The notes: generated from the letters alone by a model not told the origin. Numbered from the stretch's first letter, positions 1 to 9,505 are shown. The stretch is 46,952 nucleotides of DNA from an uncultured Methanobrevibacter sp. (GCA_902771225.1 CACXWH010000018.1:1-46952); one strand, 5' to 3'. Made by a program: numbers and translations.

Positions 1-2
1 AT

Positions 3-107
3 AAAAATATTAGAAATGATTTATCAAGATATTATAATTTTATTCCTTGGATTAAAATTCCATTATCTTGGGTTAGTTTAAGATTGGAGTGGTTTGATGT
101 CAAATAA
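3..107 (+). CDS. cas10: Cas10/Csm1, C-terminal end only (partial)
   Basis: An open frame enters from the left edge and stops at 105-107 after 34 codons, ending in LRLEWFDVK. It overlaps the ATG of csm2 at 97 by 11 bases, the same tight packing as the rest of the operon. In type III-A loci the gene directly before csm2 is cas10, the large subunit that carries the HD nuclease and cyclic-oligoadenylate synthase (GGDD) domains. None of those diagnostic parts lies in the window, so the identity comes from gene order, not from motifs. Confidence 0.7.
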   Translation, partial: KNIRNDLSRYYNFIPWIKIPLSWVSLRLEWFDVK

Positions 108-534
108 TGAAATAAATTTGATTATTGAAGAATTTAATTCATATAGTCAATTTTCAGATATAGATATTGCTAAAATTGTGGATTTTGAAATAGGCTATGC
201 TTATAGAATAGCAAGCTTTGCAATTGAAAATAAATTTTTGAAAATAAATCTACTTAGAGGAATTATGGATACTATTCGAAGAATTGAAAGTTCTAAAAAT
301 GATTGGTATAAAAAAAGAATTGAATTTTATTTGTTAAAGCCACGATTTGCAGTTGCTGTTACAAAAAAAGTAATATCTCCAGAAATATATGATGTTATTA
401 TTGCAGCAATGAATTTAGTTGATGTTAATATAGATGATAATAAAAAAAATTTCAAAAATTTTAAATATTTTGTTTATTTCTTTGAATCTATCATAGCATA
501 TTATAAATTTTTATTGGAGGCAAAAGATGTTTAA
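97..534 (+). CDS. csm2: Csm2, small subunit of type III-A effector
   Basis: A 145-residue, Lys- and Asp-rich protein predicted to be helical. It sits between the cas10 tail and csm3, exactly where Csm2 is found. Csm2 forms the inner filament of the Csm complex and contacts the crRNA-target duplex. The ATG at 97 is preferred over a TTG at 94 because GGAG lies at 86-89, a normal distance upstream. The gene overlaps the cas10 stop and, at its 3' end, the csm3 start, so translation is probably coupled. Csm2 sequences diverge strongly; length, helicity and position carry the call. Confidence 0.8.
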   Translation: MSNNEINLIIEEFNSYSQFSDIDIAKIVDFEIGYAYRIASFAIENKFLKINLLRGIMDTIRRIESSKNDWYKKRIEFYLLKPRFAVAVTKKVISPEIYDVIIAAMNLVDVNIDDNKKNFKNFKYFVYFFESIIAYYKFLLEAKDV

Positions 535-1288
535 TGAAAATTATATTATTAAAGGTATAATTTCCTGTGAAACTGGACTTCATATTGGAAATTCAAATGA
601 TAATATTGATATTGGGGGAAGTGATAAACCAGTAATTAGAGACTCTATTAATAATTTCCCTTTTATACCTGGATCATCATTAAAAGGAAAATTAAGAGCA
701 CTTTTAGAATTAAATGATTTTTCATCTTCTGAAAGTGTAAAAATTAATCGTGGAAAACCTTCTAGGTCTATTGATTGTGTTGCCACTCAAATTTTTGGAA
801 TAGCTTCATATAAAAGTACTATAGAAGAAAAACTTATATTAAAATATCCTACTCGTATAATTGTGAGAGATTCTTATCCTACAGATAAAACAATAGAAAC
901 ATGGAAAAAGAGTGAAGATGTTTTTGGTGGAGCTGAATTAAAATACGAAAATTTAGTAGATAGAATTAATGCTAATTCATATCTTAGAAATATTGAAAGA
1001 ATACCTCGGGGTTCTGAATTTAATTTTGAGATTATATTTTCTGTTTATGAAGGGGATAATGAAAAAAATTTTATTGAGATTTTAAGATCAATGCAATTAT
1101 TAGAAGATAATTATTTAGGTGGTTCTGGAAGTAGAGGTTTTGGAAAAGTTAAATTTAAGGAAATAAAAATTATTAAGAGAGATTTGGATTATTATAGGGA
1201 AGGCATAATTTATCCAAAAAATACATTATGTTTTGATTCTATTTATGATGCTTATATTTTCTTTAAAAAAGGTTTGGAAGGTAAATAA
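527..1288 (+). CDS. csm3: Csm3 (Cas7-type RAMP), target-RNA nuclease subunit
   Basis: A 253-residue Cas7-family protein that builds the crRNA-binding backbone of the Csm complex and cuts target RNA at 6-nt steps. The N-terminus has the family signature ETGLHIG, then GGSDKPVIRD, then PGSSLKGKLR at about residues 48-57. The catalytic aspartate known as D33 in Streptococcus Csm3 falls at exactly residue 33 here (in IGGSD), so RNA cleavage should be intact. A C-terminal glycine-rich stretch (GGSGSRGFGKV) is the usual RAMP loop. A strong GGAGG lies about 10 bases before the ATG, inside csm2, and the two genes overlap by 8 bases. Confidence 0.95.
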   Translation: MFNENYIIKGIISCETGLHIGNSNDNIDIGGSDKPVIRDSINNFPFIPGSSLKGKLRALLELNDFSSSESVKINRGKPSRSIDCVATQIFGIASYKSTIEEKLILKYPTRIIVRDSYPTDKTIETWKKSEDVFGGAELKYENLVDRINANSYLRNIERIPRGSEFNFEIIFSVYEGDNEKNFIEILRSMQLLEDNYLGGSGSRGFGKVKFKEIKIIKRDLDYYREGIIYPKNTLCFDSIYDAYIFFKKGLEGK

Positions 1289-1289
1289 T

Positions 1290-2246
1290 ATGATAGTATA
1301 TATTTATCCAATTTCATTATTTCCAGATTTACATTCAGATAAAATTTTTGGAGCCATATTATCTACATTAAATGACTTATTTCCATCAATTACAGATACT
1401 GTAATTAAAAGATTTAAACAAAACAATCCACCATTTTTGATTTCATCAGCTTTTCCTTTTATTAATATTAATAATAAAAAAATTCGTTTTTATCCAAAAA
1501 TTTTATTAAATGATGAATCAGATTTCAATGGAGATTTAGAAATAATAAAAAACTTTGATGATGTTAAATTTTTACAGGAGGAAATATTTTTCGATATAAT
1601 TAATGGAAATTTATCTTTTAATCAAATATTAAATAATTATGGAAATTATTTTCAAGTTGATGAATTTTTACTAAATCAAAACATAGATATTCAAGAATTA
1701 AAAAATTTTTCTAAAAGAATGATAGTTTCTCAAAATAGTATAAATAGATTAAATAACTTTTTTAAAGTTTTTTATAGTGAAGGAATTAAATATAATGATG
1801 TTCATGGGTTATTTTTCCATATATCTTTTTTTGATGAGGGGTTTATTGAAATTTTCAAAGCAGTTTTAAGATTATTAAAAGATAGGGGTTTCGGTAGTAA
1901 AATTTCAATAGGTCGAGGTCAATTTAGTTATGAACTTGAAAATGATGATGTTTATAAAAATCATAATTCGAAATTTTCTATTAATAATAATTATTTTGTT
2001 ACCCTTTCTAGATTTATTCCAACATCAGATGATTTAAAATTTATTGATTTAAATTCCAATTATGAATTATATTTTAAAAGAGGTATTGATAGATTTGGGG
2101 ACTTTCGTAAACAAGCAATATTCTTTAGTGAAGGTTCAACATTTTTAGGAAATGAAAATAATTTTTTTGGAAAATTATTTGATTCGAGTGAAAATTCTGT
2201 TGAATATGGTTTTGCGTTTAATCTAAAAATAAATGTGATAAAATGA
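1290..2246 (+). CDS. csm4: Csm4 (Cas5-type RAMP), crRNA 5'-tag binding subunit
   Basis: A 318-residue protein with the Csm4 hallmarks: an N-terminal DLHSDKIFGAI motif (the family consensus is close to HSDTLFGAI), a SSAFPF segment, a FYPK segment, and a late glycine-rich GFGSKISIGRGQF loop. Csm4 binds the 5' handle of crRNA and joins Cas10 to the backbone. The frame is open upstream from 1233, but the ATG at 1290, one base after the csm3 stop, gives the normal N-terminus MIVYIYPISLFPDLHSD. The last bases overlap the csm5 start by an ATGA junction. Confidence 0.93.
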   Translation: MIVYIYPISLFPDLHSDKIFGAILSTLNDLFPSITDTVIKRFKQNNPPFLISSAFPFININNKKIRFYPKILLNDESDFNGDLEIIKNFDDVKFLQEEIFFDIINGNLSFNQILNNYGNYFQVDEFLLNQNIDIQELKNFSKRMIVSQNSINRLNNFFKVFYSEGIKYNDVHGLFFHISFFDEGFIEIFKAVLRLLKDRGFGSKISIGRGQFSYELENDDVYKNHNSKFSINNNYFVTLSRFIPTSDDLKFIDLNSNYELYFKRGIDRFGDFRKQAIFFSEGSTFLGNENNFFGKLFDSSENSVEYGFAFNLKINVIK

Positions 2247-3367
2247 AAAATCCTACTAAATATGAAATTCCAATTAATATTATAACTCCAATACATATTG
2301 GTTCAATTGATACATTTAGTGCTAATGAATATCTATTCTTAGATGATAAAGTTCATAGAATAGATATTGTAAATTTTTTTAATTCATCATTAAATAATCG
2401 TAATAAAGAAAAATTTATTAAACTTATCCAAGATGAAAATTTTAAATTATCTGATTTAAAATATATTGATGTAGATTTATTAAAAAGTTTTTCAAAATAT
2501 TATCTAATTGATAAATGTTCAGAATTTGCAAAAGATAATAATGTTCAAATTGAATGTGCAGTCAAATCACAGAATAAACTTTATATTCCAGGTTCCTCTA
2601 TTAAAGGAGCTATTAAAACTGCTTTATTATATAATTGCATTAAATTTAATCAGGTTCCGGATATAATTAATAAGGTTCTTTTTCATGATTATGGTTCCAT
2701 TATAAACGATTATTTTATATCATCTCATGAAAATTCTACTATATTTAATAATATCCTGCGTTTTTTACAAATTGAAGACAGTTCAAATTTTGATGATGCA
2801 CCTCATCTTCATGAGGTTATACATTGGTATGTTGACACTGAAAAAGAAAAAATGTTTTATAAAAAATTTTTAACACGTTATTTAGAAACAATTCCTGAAT
2901 CCACACTTAAAACTACAATAAGAATGAATTACAAAAAAAAATTTTTTGAAGATTTAAATTTCAGTGAGAGTATGGAAAAGATATTGGATGTTAATATAAT
3001 TTCTGAATCTTTATTTTTATTTGCAGATGATTTAATTAATTTTGAGATTGATTTTTTTTCTGAATTTAATAGATATGATTTAGTTGAATTTTATGAAGAA
3101 TTAATGAAGTATAATCATTATAATAAACCATTAATTTTGTTGGGTGGTGCAAATGGTGTGGTTTCAAAAAATATTTATTTAAAAATTTATGAATATGATA
3201 AACAGAATGATACTCATTTTTCTGAGAATTATGCGAAATTATTATTCGATTTTGATGATGATTTAAAATTTCCAAAATCAAGAAGATTTACCTATAAAAA
3301 CTCTGAACCTTTGGGTTGGGCTCAGTTAGATTTTAGTAGTTATATTAAATGTAGGAGAAAAAAATGA
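2243..3367 (+). CDS. csm5: Csm5 (Cas7-like RAMP), distal backbone subunit
   Basis: A 374-residue RAMP protein. The N-terminus has ITPIHIGS, typical of Csm5/Cas7, and the conserved PGSSIKGAIKTALLY helix follows at about residues 116-130. Csm5 caps the 3' side of the Csm complex and helps recruit nucleases for crRNA 3' trimming. The C-terminus (SEPLGWAQLDF) resembles the usual Csm5 ending (G-W-h-). Start and stop both use 4-base ATGA overlaps with csm4 and cas6, so all five genes are one transcription unit. Confidence 0.93.
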   Translation: MKNPTKYEIPINIITPIHIGSIDTFSANEYLFLDDKVHRIDIVNFFNSSLNNRNKEKFIKLIQDENFKLSDLKYIDVDLLKSFSKYYLIDKCSEFAKDNNVQIECAVKSQNKLYIPGSSIKGAIKTALLYNCIKFNQVPDIINKVLFHDYGSIINDYFISSHENSTIFNNILRFLQIEDSSNFDDAPHLHEVIHWYVDTEKEKMFYKKFLTRYLETIPESTLKTTIRMNYKKKFFEDLNFSESMEKILDVNIISESLFLFADDLINFEIDFFSEFNRYDLVEFYEELMKYNHYNKPLILLGGANGVVSKNIYLKIYEYDKQNDTHFSENYAKLLFDFDDDLKFPKSRRFTYKNSEPLGWAQLDFSSYIKCRRKK

Positions 3368-4020
3368 AATATAATATTGTAAAATTATTTTTAAAAACAG
3401 ATGATCAAATATTGGATAATACTTCAAAAATAAGAGGTTTTATAGGTAATAAATTTAAAGAGTATAATTTATTACATAATCATTATGGAAATAATTATAT
3501 ATTTACATATCCTAAAGTTCAATATAAAATAGTAAATGGTAAAATTTTAATTTTAGGAATAAATGAGGGTGGAGAGATTTTAAAAAAAATTTCTTCTAAT
3601 TTAAATTATTTAGATTTAGATAAAAAATATCATATTTCTGAAAAAATTATCCATGAAAAAATCTTTGATATCAAGCCCACTATTGATGCAAAACATTATA
3701 AATTTGTAACTCCTTGGATTGGACTCAATACTAATAATTATCAGAAATTTAAAAGAATAAATAATTGGAGAGATAAAAAAATATTATTAAATAAGATTAT
3801 TGTAGGGAATATTTTATCGTTATCAAAAGGTTTGGGGATTATTGTTAATAAAAAATTATATGCCAAAAGTTTTTTAAATGAAGAAAATATAATATATAAA
3901 TCAGTTAAAATGAATGCTTTTAAAGGTGAATTCAAAATTCATTATGATTTGCCAGATTATATCGGTATTGGAAAGGGAGTGAGTCATGGATTTGGTTGTG
4001 TGAAAAAATTAATTAAATAA
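3364..4020 (+). CDS. cas6: Cas6 (Cas6b-like) crRNA-processing endoribonuclease
   Basis: A 218-residue protein translated from an ATGA overlap with csm5. The N-terminal half (KIRGFIGNKFKEY, then IFTYPKVQYK and ILILGINEGGEIL) and the C-terminal glycine-rich GIGKGVSHGFGCVKKL loop match the RAMP-type Cas6 layout, closest to the Cas6b group seen in methanogens. Cas6 cuts the long crRNA precursor within repeats. A general-base histidine cannot be assigned by eye; His residues at HNHYG and HYKF are candidates. As the last gene of the operon it supplies crRNA maturation. No array follows it here, so its substrate array must be upstream of the window or elsewhere. Confidence 0.82.
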   Translation: MKYNIVKLFLKTDDQILDNTSKIRGFIGNKFKEYNLLHNHYGNNYIFTYPKVQYKIVNGKILILGINEGGEILKKISSNLNYLDLDKKYHISEKIIHEKIFDIKPTIDAKHYKFVTPWIGLNTNNYQKFKRINNWRDKKILLNKIIVGNILSLSKGLGIIVNKKLYAKSFLNEENIIYKSVKMNAFKGEFKIHYDLPDYIGIGKGVSHGFGCVKKLIK

Positions 4021-4060
4021 ATTTTTCCATAAAAATAAGGATAATTATTTCAAAATATTT

Positions 4061-4266
4061 CATTTTAACACCTCGTTTTTATAAGTGGGGTTAGTTGTAT
4101 AACTTTTATTTTCTTTTTGAAAAATAAAAGATTTCTATTAAAATAAGGATTATTAAATGTAAATGTATCATTTTAACACCTCCTTTTTATAAGTGGGGTT
4201 AGTTGTATAACTTTTATTTTCTTTTTGAAAAATAAAAGATTTCTATTAAAATAAGGATTATTAAAT
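4061..4266 (+). repeat. Two tandem 108-bp repeats after cas6
   Basis: About 98 bases starting CATTTTAACACCTC recur at 4061-4158 and 4169-4266 with a 108-base period and almost no mismatches (one G/C change near the start). A partial copy of the tail (AAAATAAGGAT) lies at about 4031-4043. Each unit has a TATA-like TTTTTATAAG and, about 20-30 bases on, a hairpin with perfect 10-base arms CTTTTATTTT / AAAATAAAAG around an 8-base loop. The unit is far longer than a CRISPR repeat and has no variable spacers. The rest of the stretch to 4449 holds no gene that I can see. Confidence 0.9.
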
Positions 4267-4449
4267 TAAAAAATATTATTTTACCAAATTCTTGTAAAAA
4301 GAGTTTTTTATGTACTCTCTTTATAATAAGTTATTATTACTTTTATAACAACATGTTAAAAATATTTCTCATAAAATCAATTTAAAGGAAAATTTTAATT
4401 GCTTAGCAAATAATAAATAATAATCAAAAAAATTTTAAGAGAATCATGT

Positions 4450-5253
4450 ATGGATTGAAAAAAACATTTTGAGAGTTAAATTTTTGAGAGAGGATATGAT
4501 TATTATAGTTTTGATGCAGTAAATATTTAAAGGTTACCAACAGGTCAATTGATGCAAATGTTATATGTTCTAATCTATATAGATTAATAATTAATCTGGA
4601 AAATAATAATATTGAATCAATGTATTGTGATTGTCCTTATGATGGAAATTGCAAACACTTGGGGGGTTGTTTTATATTATGCTGAGGAATATCCGGAATT
4701 ATTTTCTCAAAATGATGAAAATATTAAAAGTATTGTAGATAACACATTTTGCAAAGATTTAAAAGACTTCATTATTAATGAACTTTTAAATGATGATGAT
4801 TTATTAAATAGATTTAAATTATTCTCTAATCAATATGCTGATAAGATATTTTATATAAAAAAGTTAAAAAAATCTTTTTTAAGTCAAATTAATGTAATAA
4901 ACTTCATGGATGAAGATTTAAATGTCCTGATTCAAAATCATTATTATAACCTGGTTTTGAAATTATGCAAATTAATCATTGATAATCTTGAAGATTGGGA
5001 TTATAATCATGAATGGGATTCTTTTGATAATATTCTGGATAAAACAGATTCTGTTATGATTCGTTTGCTGGAGTCGGATTGTAAAAATGATGCCTTAGAA
5101 TTTTTAGAATGCATTATCTTAACTAATGATATTTTGATATATTGGATATACTTACAGACACATATTCTAGATATGGGGATGTTGAAAAGTTATTTGAAGA
5201 AAATTGCACCAAATTATAACTTCAAACATCAATGTTTGACCACATCATTTTAA
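4450..5253 (+). pseudogene. SWIM zinc-finger protein, frameshifted
   Basis: Reading across frames recovers a SWIM-domain protein. ERGYDYYSFDAVNI starts at about 4486, then a missing T near 4526 breaks the frame. KVT followed by SIDANVICSNLYRLIINLE continues in a second frame to the zinc motif CDCPYDGNCKH (CxC...CxH) at 4626-4658. A run of six G at 4661-4666, one too many, moves the frame again, and VVLYYAEEYPELF continues intact to 5253. SWIM domains bind DNA or protein through CxCx(n)CxH zinc sites and often occur beside helicases. The long C-terminal part (about 210 residues, helical, acidic) has no motif I recognise. It could be a real pseudogene or an intact gene with sequence errors. The next gene is the helicase, 45 bases on. 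Confidence 0.75.
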
Positions 5254-5298
5254 TATTATTGTTAATAAATTATTAGTAATTAATAATGGAGTTAGATT

Positions 5299-8200
5299 AT
5301 GGCAATTGAATTGAATGAGGAACAGAAAACAATCGTTGAATATGCTGATGATAAATTTTTAAGTGTGCAGGCGGGGCCTGGTTCCGGAAAAACACGCGTA
5401 ATAGTTGAAAAAGTCAAGTACATGGTAAAGGAATTGGGAATTAATCCTGAATCATTTTTAATAATTACCTTTTCTATAAAAGCGGCTGATGAGCTAAAAG
5501 ACAGGCTGATTGAAGGGGAAATTCCTGCAAGTGATGTTCAAAAGATGCAGATATCAACAATCCATTCATTCTGTTTAAAAATCCTTGAGGATACTGGAAC
5601 TGTCGGATTGGACATTATTGCTGAAGGCGACAAGCAAAATCTATTCATCAAAAAGCATTTGAAAGACCTTGGATTTGAAAATGAATCTTATGTCAGAACT
5701 TATGAAATTGATAATATAATAAAAAAATACGGTGAATATTCCACGTTCAATGTCGATACTGAAAGATTAACAGACTATCTTGAGGAAAAATTCCCTGTTG
5801 CAGATGAATTTGTCGAATATGTCCGCAACTACATGGATGAAAATGACGGTGCATTTCCGCTAGATGAGATTAAAGAGATTGACATAGAAAACGACAATAC
5901 ATTATTCAAGGATTCCTATAACAATGCAAAATACATTCAAATGGCAAGATCATATCCATTATACTTGCAATTATTAGAAAAGGAAAATTCAATTGACTAT
6001 AATCAGATGCAAATTAAAGCCTTAAAGAAAATGAACGAAGGATACATGCCAAAATACACCAATATATTAATTGATGAGTTTCAGGACACGGATCCTGTTC
6101 AGATGCAGCTTTTCTCAAAATTCATCGAAAGTCCTCAAACAGAATCATTTACTGTTGTGGGAGATATCAATCAAAGTATTTATGGATTCAGAGGTTCAAA
6201 TAAAAATTATTTCAATGAATTAAATAAGCAATATCCGGATAAATTCCAGGAAGTTTTTCTTTCATACAATTATCGCTCAACCGAAGAAATAATAGATTTA
6301 TCACAGGATTTCATCTCAAATCATTATGACTCAAAAAGCGATTTAATGCCTGCAAAATGCGGATCAGGAAAACACAATGATTTGTATTTCATGGTCAATA
6401 ACGATAAAAATGCTGAAGCGGAAAATATATTGGAAATCATCAGATACATCACTGCAGATAAAAGGATGAACTTATCAGATATTGGAATTCTGACGCGGTC
6501 AGTCAAATCCCGTTCATCATGTATAAACACATTAACTGAACTGTTGGAAAAAAACAATATCGGCTATCAGTTAAGGGGAACCGGAGATTTGGAGGATAAC
6601 AATGATTTAAAATATATACTGACATTAATGTATCATTTAATCCAGGATGAAGATCCATATTACACATTTGTGCCGAAAGAGACTCAGGACTGGCTGAATC
6701 TGAAAACATTGACTGGTGCAAATGAAATCACACCTCTTTTTGAACTGTCGGATGACACAAAGGCAATTTTAAACAGTCTGCAGGATAAATTTGAACAAAG
6801 TGTCATTGATATGGATAAAATAGTATGCTCTGAAAATGAAGGATGGGGAAGAGGAATTCAAAAATTCAGAGGAATATTTTCAAAGGATAATGAACGTAAG
6901 GATGAAGTCTTCAGCCGTATCAAAAAGCCAATATTATCAGATGAAAACCTGATTAAATACGGCATTACAGATGAAAATGACATAAGATTTTTCAATGCAT
7001 TAAATGAATTGAAAAGAAGGGTGAATGCAGAAAAATATTATGACAGACCTACAATTTCAGAGGTCTATTTTGAATTGCTCTGTGATATTACCGGATATTT
7101 GAACGAAGACTTGGTAAACAATAAAGAGGATGCTGTAAATGACTTGGCAGCAATCATCCCTTCAATGTCAGTTTACGGTGAGGTGATGTATGAGCGAAGC
7201 CTTAGAGGAGCATTCTGGTTTATCAAAAACTCAATTAAAAATCTTGATGCATACAAGCCTGATGAGGATGCAGTCCAAATAATGACAGTTCACGCATCTA
7301 AAGGACTGGAATTTCCGGTAGTAATCCTTGCATCACTTCGTGATGACGGTTTTCCTTCAAAATTCAAAGGAATTGATGAAGACTCAGTAACATACACTCC
7401 TGATGAATTCTATGGATATGACAAGTATGATGGGGACGCTGAAACTTCACATCTTCAGGAGGAAGAAAGGGTAATATATGTTGCTAAAACCCGTGCAGAA
7501 GACGAACTGATACTGTCAAGCATCGTCAAGGATACTTCTGAAAGTGTTGAGAATGCTTTTAAGGAATATAGTAAAGAAAATGTTAAGGCAATTGAAAAGG
7601 GTCCAAAACGTATTAATGATGTAATAGATAATAATTTCGATAATTTCAAGATAATCAATCCGTCAAATATTGACATTAACTTACTTAATCCTAAACATTC
7701 AGATGAAGATGAGGAAATTATAAATTTAAGTTTTACTGCACTTGAAAACTATAATGAATGTCCATTTAAATACAAGCTGTTAAACGAACTTGGCTTTAAA
7801 ATCAATCAGAAAAAAGAAATCGATGACGGAATATTCATACATTCCGCTTTAGAAATCATCAACAAAAAGATAAAGGCAAACAAAAACAATTATGTTGGTG
7901 ATGAAGAGGTAACAAGAACTGTTGAAATGTTATTTGAAAAGGCAAACTTAAAGTTCAAGGAAGAACGTCCTGAAAAATATGAAAATAAACTGAAAACAAT
8001 CACTAAAGACGTTATCAGATACTATCATGAAGTTGGAAATGACTTAACAATAATAAACAGTGAATATCCCTTCTACATCAGAGGTGATAATTATGCATTT
8101 TCTGGTGTTGTTGACTTAATCTATGAAAAAGATGGTAAACTTGGAATACTTGATTATAAAAACACTTCACTTGTCGGAAAGGAATTTTTAGCAAAATATA

Positions 8201-8460
8201 GAAAGCAGCTTCATTTTTATGTGATGGCACTTCGTGATGAAAACAAGGAATTTGAAGGTCATAAAATTGAAGAAATTCAAATATATGCAATTAAATATCA
8301 GAAAGGTGATAAATTATTCTCATTTGATATAGATGATGATTATATTGAAGATTTAAAAGAGGAATTACATTCAACAGCTCAAAAAATTAAAAACAATGAA
8401 TTTAAAGCTGAATGTGAGGACTGTACAGGTTGTCCTTATAGAAAGATTTGTAAAAAATGA
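5299..8460 (+). CDS. UvrD/AddA-like SF1 helicase with RecB-family Fe-S nuclease
   Basis: A 1053-residue ATP-dependent DNA helicase-nuclease. Motifs in order: Walker A GPGSGKT (26-32), STIHSFC, Walker B DEFQDTD (259-265), VVGDINQSIYGFRG, a YRST segment, MTVHASKGLEF (about 662-672) and a late VAKTRAEDEL. The C-terminus is a PD-(D/E)XK RecB-type nuclease with GVVDLIYE (D939) and ILDYKNTS (D952, K954). It carries the AddB/Cas4-like iron-sulfur cysteines: one in ECPFKYK near 778 and a terminal C-x2-C-x5-C (CTGCPYRKIC). A GGAG precedes the ATG. The likely role is DNA end processing, recombination repair or destruction of foreign DNA. It follows the SWIM gene in the same direction. No AddB partner is visible. 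Confidence 0.92.
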   Translation: MAIELNEEQKTIVEYADDKFLSVQAGPGSGKTRVIVEKVKYMVKELGINPESFLIITFSIKAADELKDRLIEGEIPASDVQKMQISTIHSFCLKILEDTGTVGLDIIAEGDKQNLFIKKHLKDLGFENESYVRTYEIDNIIKKYGEYSTFNVDTERLTDYLEEKFPVADEFVEYVRNYMDENDGAFPLDEIKEIDIENDNTLFKDSYNNAKYIQMARSYPLYLQLLEKENSIDYNQMQIKALKKMNEGYMPKYTNILIDEFQDTDPVQMQLFSKFIESPQTESFTVVGDINQSIYGFRGSNKNYFNELNKQYPDKFQEVFLSYNYRSTEEIIDLSQDFISNHYDSKSDLMPAKCGSGKHNDLYFMVNNDKNAEAENILEIIRYITADKRMNLSDIGILTRSVKSRSSCINTLTELLEKNNIGYQLRGTGDLEDNNDLKYILTLMYHLIQDEDPYYTFVPKETQDWLNLKTLTGANEITPLFELSDDTKAILNSLQDKFEQSVIDMDKIVCSENEGWGRGIQKFRGIFSKDNERKDEVFSRIKKPILSDENLIKYGITDENDIRFFNALNELKRRVNAEKYYDRPTISEVYFELLCDITGYLNEDLVNNKEDAVNDLAAIIPSMSVYGEVMYERSLRGAFWFIKNSIKNLDAYKPDEDAVQIMTVHASKGLEFPVVILASLRDDGFPSKFKGIDEDSVTYTPDEFYGYDKYDGDAETSHLQEEERVIYVAKTRAEDELILSSIVKDTSESVENAFKEYSKENVKAIEKGPKRINDVIDNNFDNFKIINPSNIDINLLNPKHSDEDEEIINLSFTALENYNECPFKYKLLNELGFKINQKKEIDDGIFIHSALEIINKKIKANKNNYVGDEEVTRTVEMLFEKANLKFKEERPEKYENKLKTITKDVIRYYHEVGNDLTIINSEYPFYIRGDNYAFSGVVDLIYEKDGKLGILDYKNTSLVGKEFLAKYRKQLHFYVMALRDENKEFEGHKIEEIQIYAIKYQKGDKLFSFDIDDDYIEDLKEELHSTAQKIKNNEFKAECEDCTGCPYRKICKK

Positions 8461-8476
8461 TGATTTTAATCATTTT
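8454..8476 (+). terminator. Hairpin at the helicase stop codon
   Basis: Perfect 8-base arms AAAATGAT / ATCATTTT with a 7-base loop overlap the stop of the helicase gene. Only a short T stretch is part of the right arm, so it is a weak terminator candidate. Confidence 0.4.
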
Positions 8477-8561
8477 ATTGTGCCTTTGATTATCGGTTTT
8501 AAAACTTAAAATGCAAGGGAAAACTTAATGTTTCAATATAAGATCATAAGAGGAGGATTAC

Positions 8562-9103
8562 ATGAACAATAAAATTATAATTGCTATGCTTTTAATTATA
8601 ATTGCATTGCTTGTTGTGTTGGGAGTAATATTAATTAACCCTGCTGATGCCAAAACAGATACAAAAATTACCGTAACAAGCAATAGTACTTTATATGACG
8701 GCGATTATTTTTCCATTTCATTAAATGATGCTAATGGTACACCTATTACCAATCAGACAGTTAAAATGGGTATTATAGATGCTAAGGTGGTGAAAATCCT
8801 CAAAAAGTAACTACTGATGCTATGGGAAATGGAATGCTTCAGTTAAATGGTTTAAGTGCTGGTGAATACAGGCTTAATGTTACTTATGGGGGAAATGATA
8901 ATTTCAAGTCCTCTAATGCCACTCAAAAATTAACGATTAAGGAAAAAGTTAAGCAATCAGCAGGTACAGGCAATTCTTATGTTGATAGGATTTTAAACGA
9001 TCCGTCCTGTCATGTGGTTAAAGATCCTTATTCAATATGCCCTAAGCATGGTGTTCCTTATTATCAGGATAGTAAATGTGACTGGTTTGTTCAACCATTT
9101 TAA
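8562..9103 (+). pseudogene. Secreted Ig-like domain protein, one frameshift
   Basis: A strong ribosome site (AGAGGAGG) precedes the ATG. The N-terminus is a membrane anchor or signal segment of about 20 hydrophobic residues, followed by an Ig-like domain (TKITVTSNSTLYDGDYFSISL, then NGTPITNQTV). The frame ends at 8810, but the neighbouring frame continues the same domain from about 8784: GGENPQKVTTDAMGNGMLQL, then LSAGEYRLNVTYGGNDNF, which is the second half of the usual archaeal adhesin Ig repeat. One base appears lost in GATGCTAAGGTGGT. The C-terminus has a Cys/His-rich tail (SCHVVKDPYSICPKHG) that might bind metal. Joined, the protein would be about 180 residues. Translation from the ATG at 8822 alone would give a protein without a signal peptide. 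Confidence 0.75.
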
Positions 9104-9505
9104 AAGCAACTTACATTATTGTTGATTAAAATGGATTATGGGCAAAGAGGGTTATTATTTTATATGTGGTGGTATTGAAATATCTTGGAGAATTTAGATT
9201 TATTAAAGAGTATTATTTTAATAATCTATCAGCTGTAGATTATCTGGATGTAAAACCTTTTTTTAACTATATTAAAGGATAATTTAAATTCTTTATTTCA
9301 ACATAGAATTGGTATAGTAGAAAATAATATATGTTGTTAGATAGAAAAATAAACACAAGATAAGTATAATTTTATTTAAAAAATTTGAATAGTTAATGAT
9401 TTAATGAATGAAAAATATACATATTTGAATAGAAAAGTAAATACGTTTTAATTGAATGCTTTTAAAGAAATACTCAAATATTATCATTATTTGTCTGTGA
9501 TTTAT
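9104..9505. other. Intergenic, AT-rich, with a possible gene remnant
   Basis: No complete gene is visible. A frame open from about 9130 to the stop at 9280-9282 encodes KYLGEFRFIKEYYFNN and DYLDVKPFFNYIKG, which reads like the C-terminus of a real protein but has no good start and no family I recognise. The stretch from 9283 to 9505 is A/T-rich with TATA-like patches and should hold the promoter of the large helicase gene. Confidence 0.5.

Noticed and set aside
4021-4300. CRISPR array behind cas6
   Set aside because: The repeated unit is about 98-108 bases and both copies are nearly identical throughout; there are no short repeats with unique spacers.
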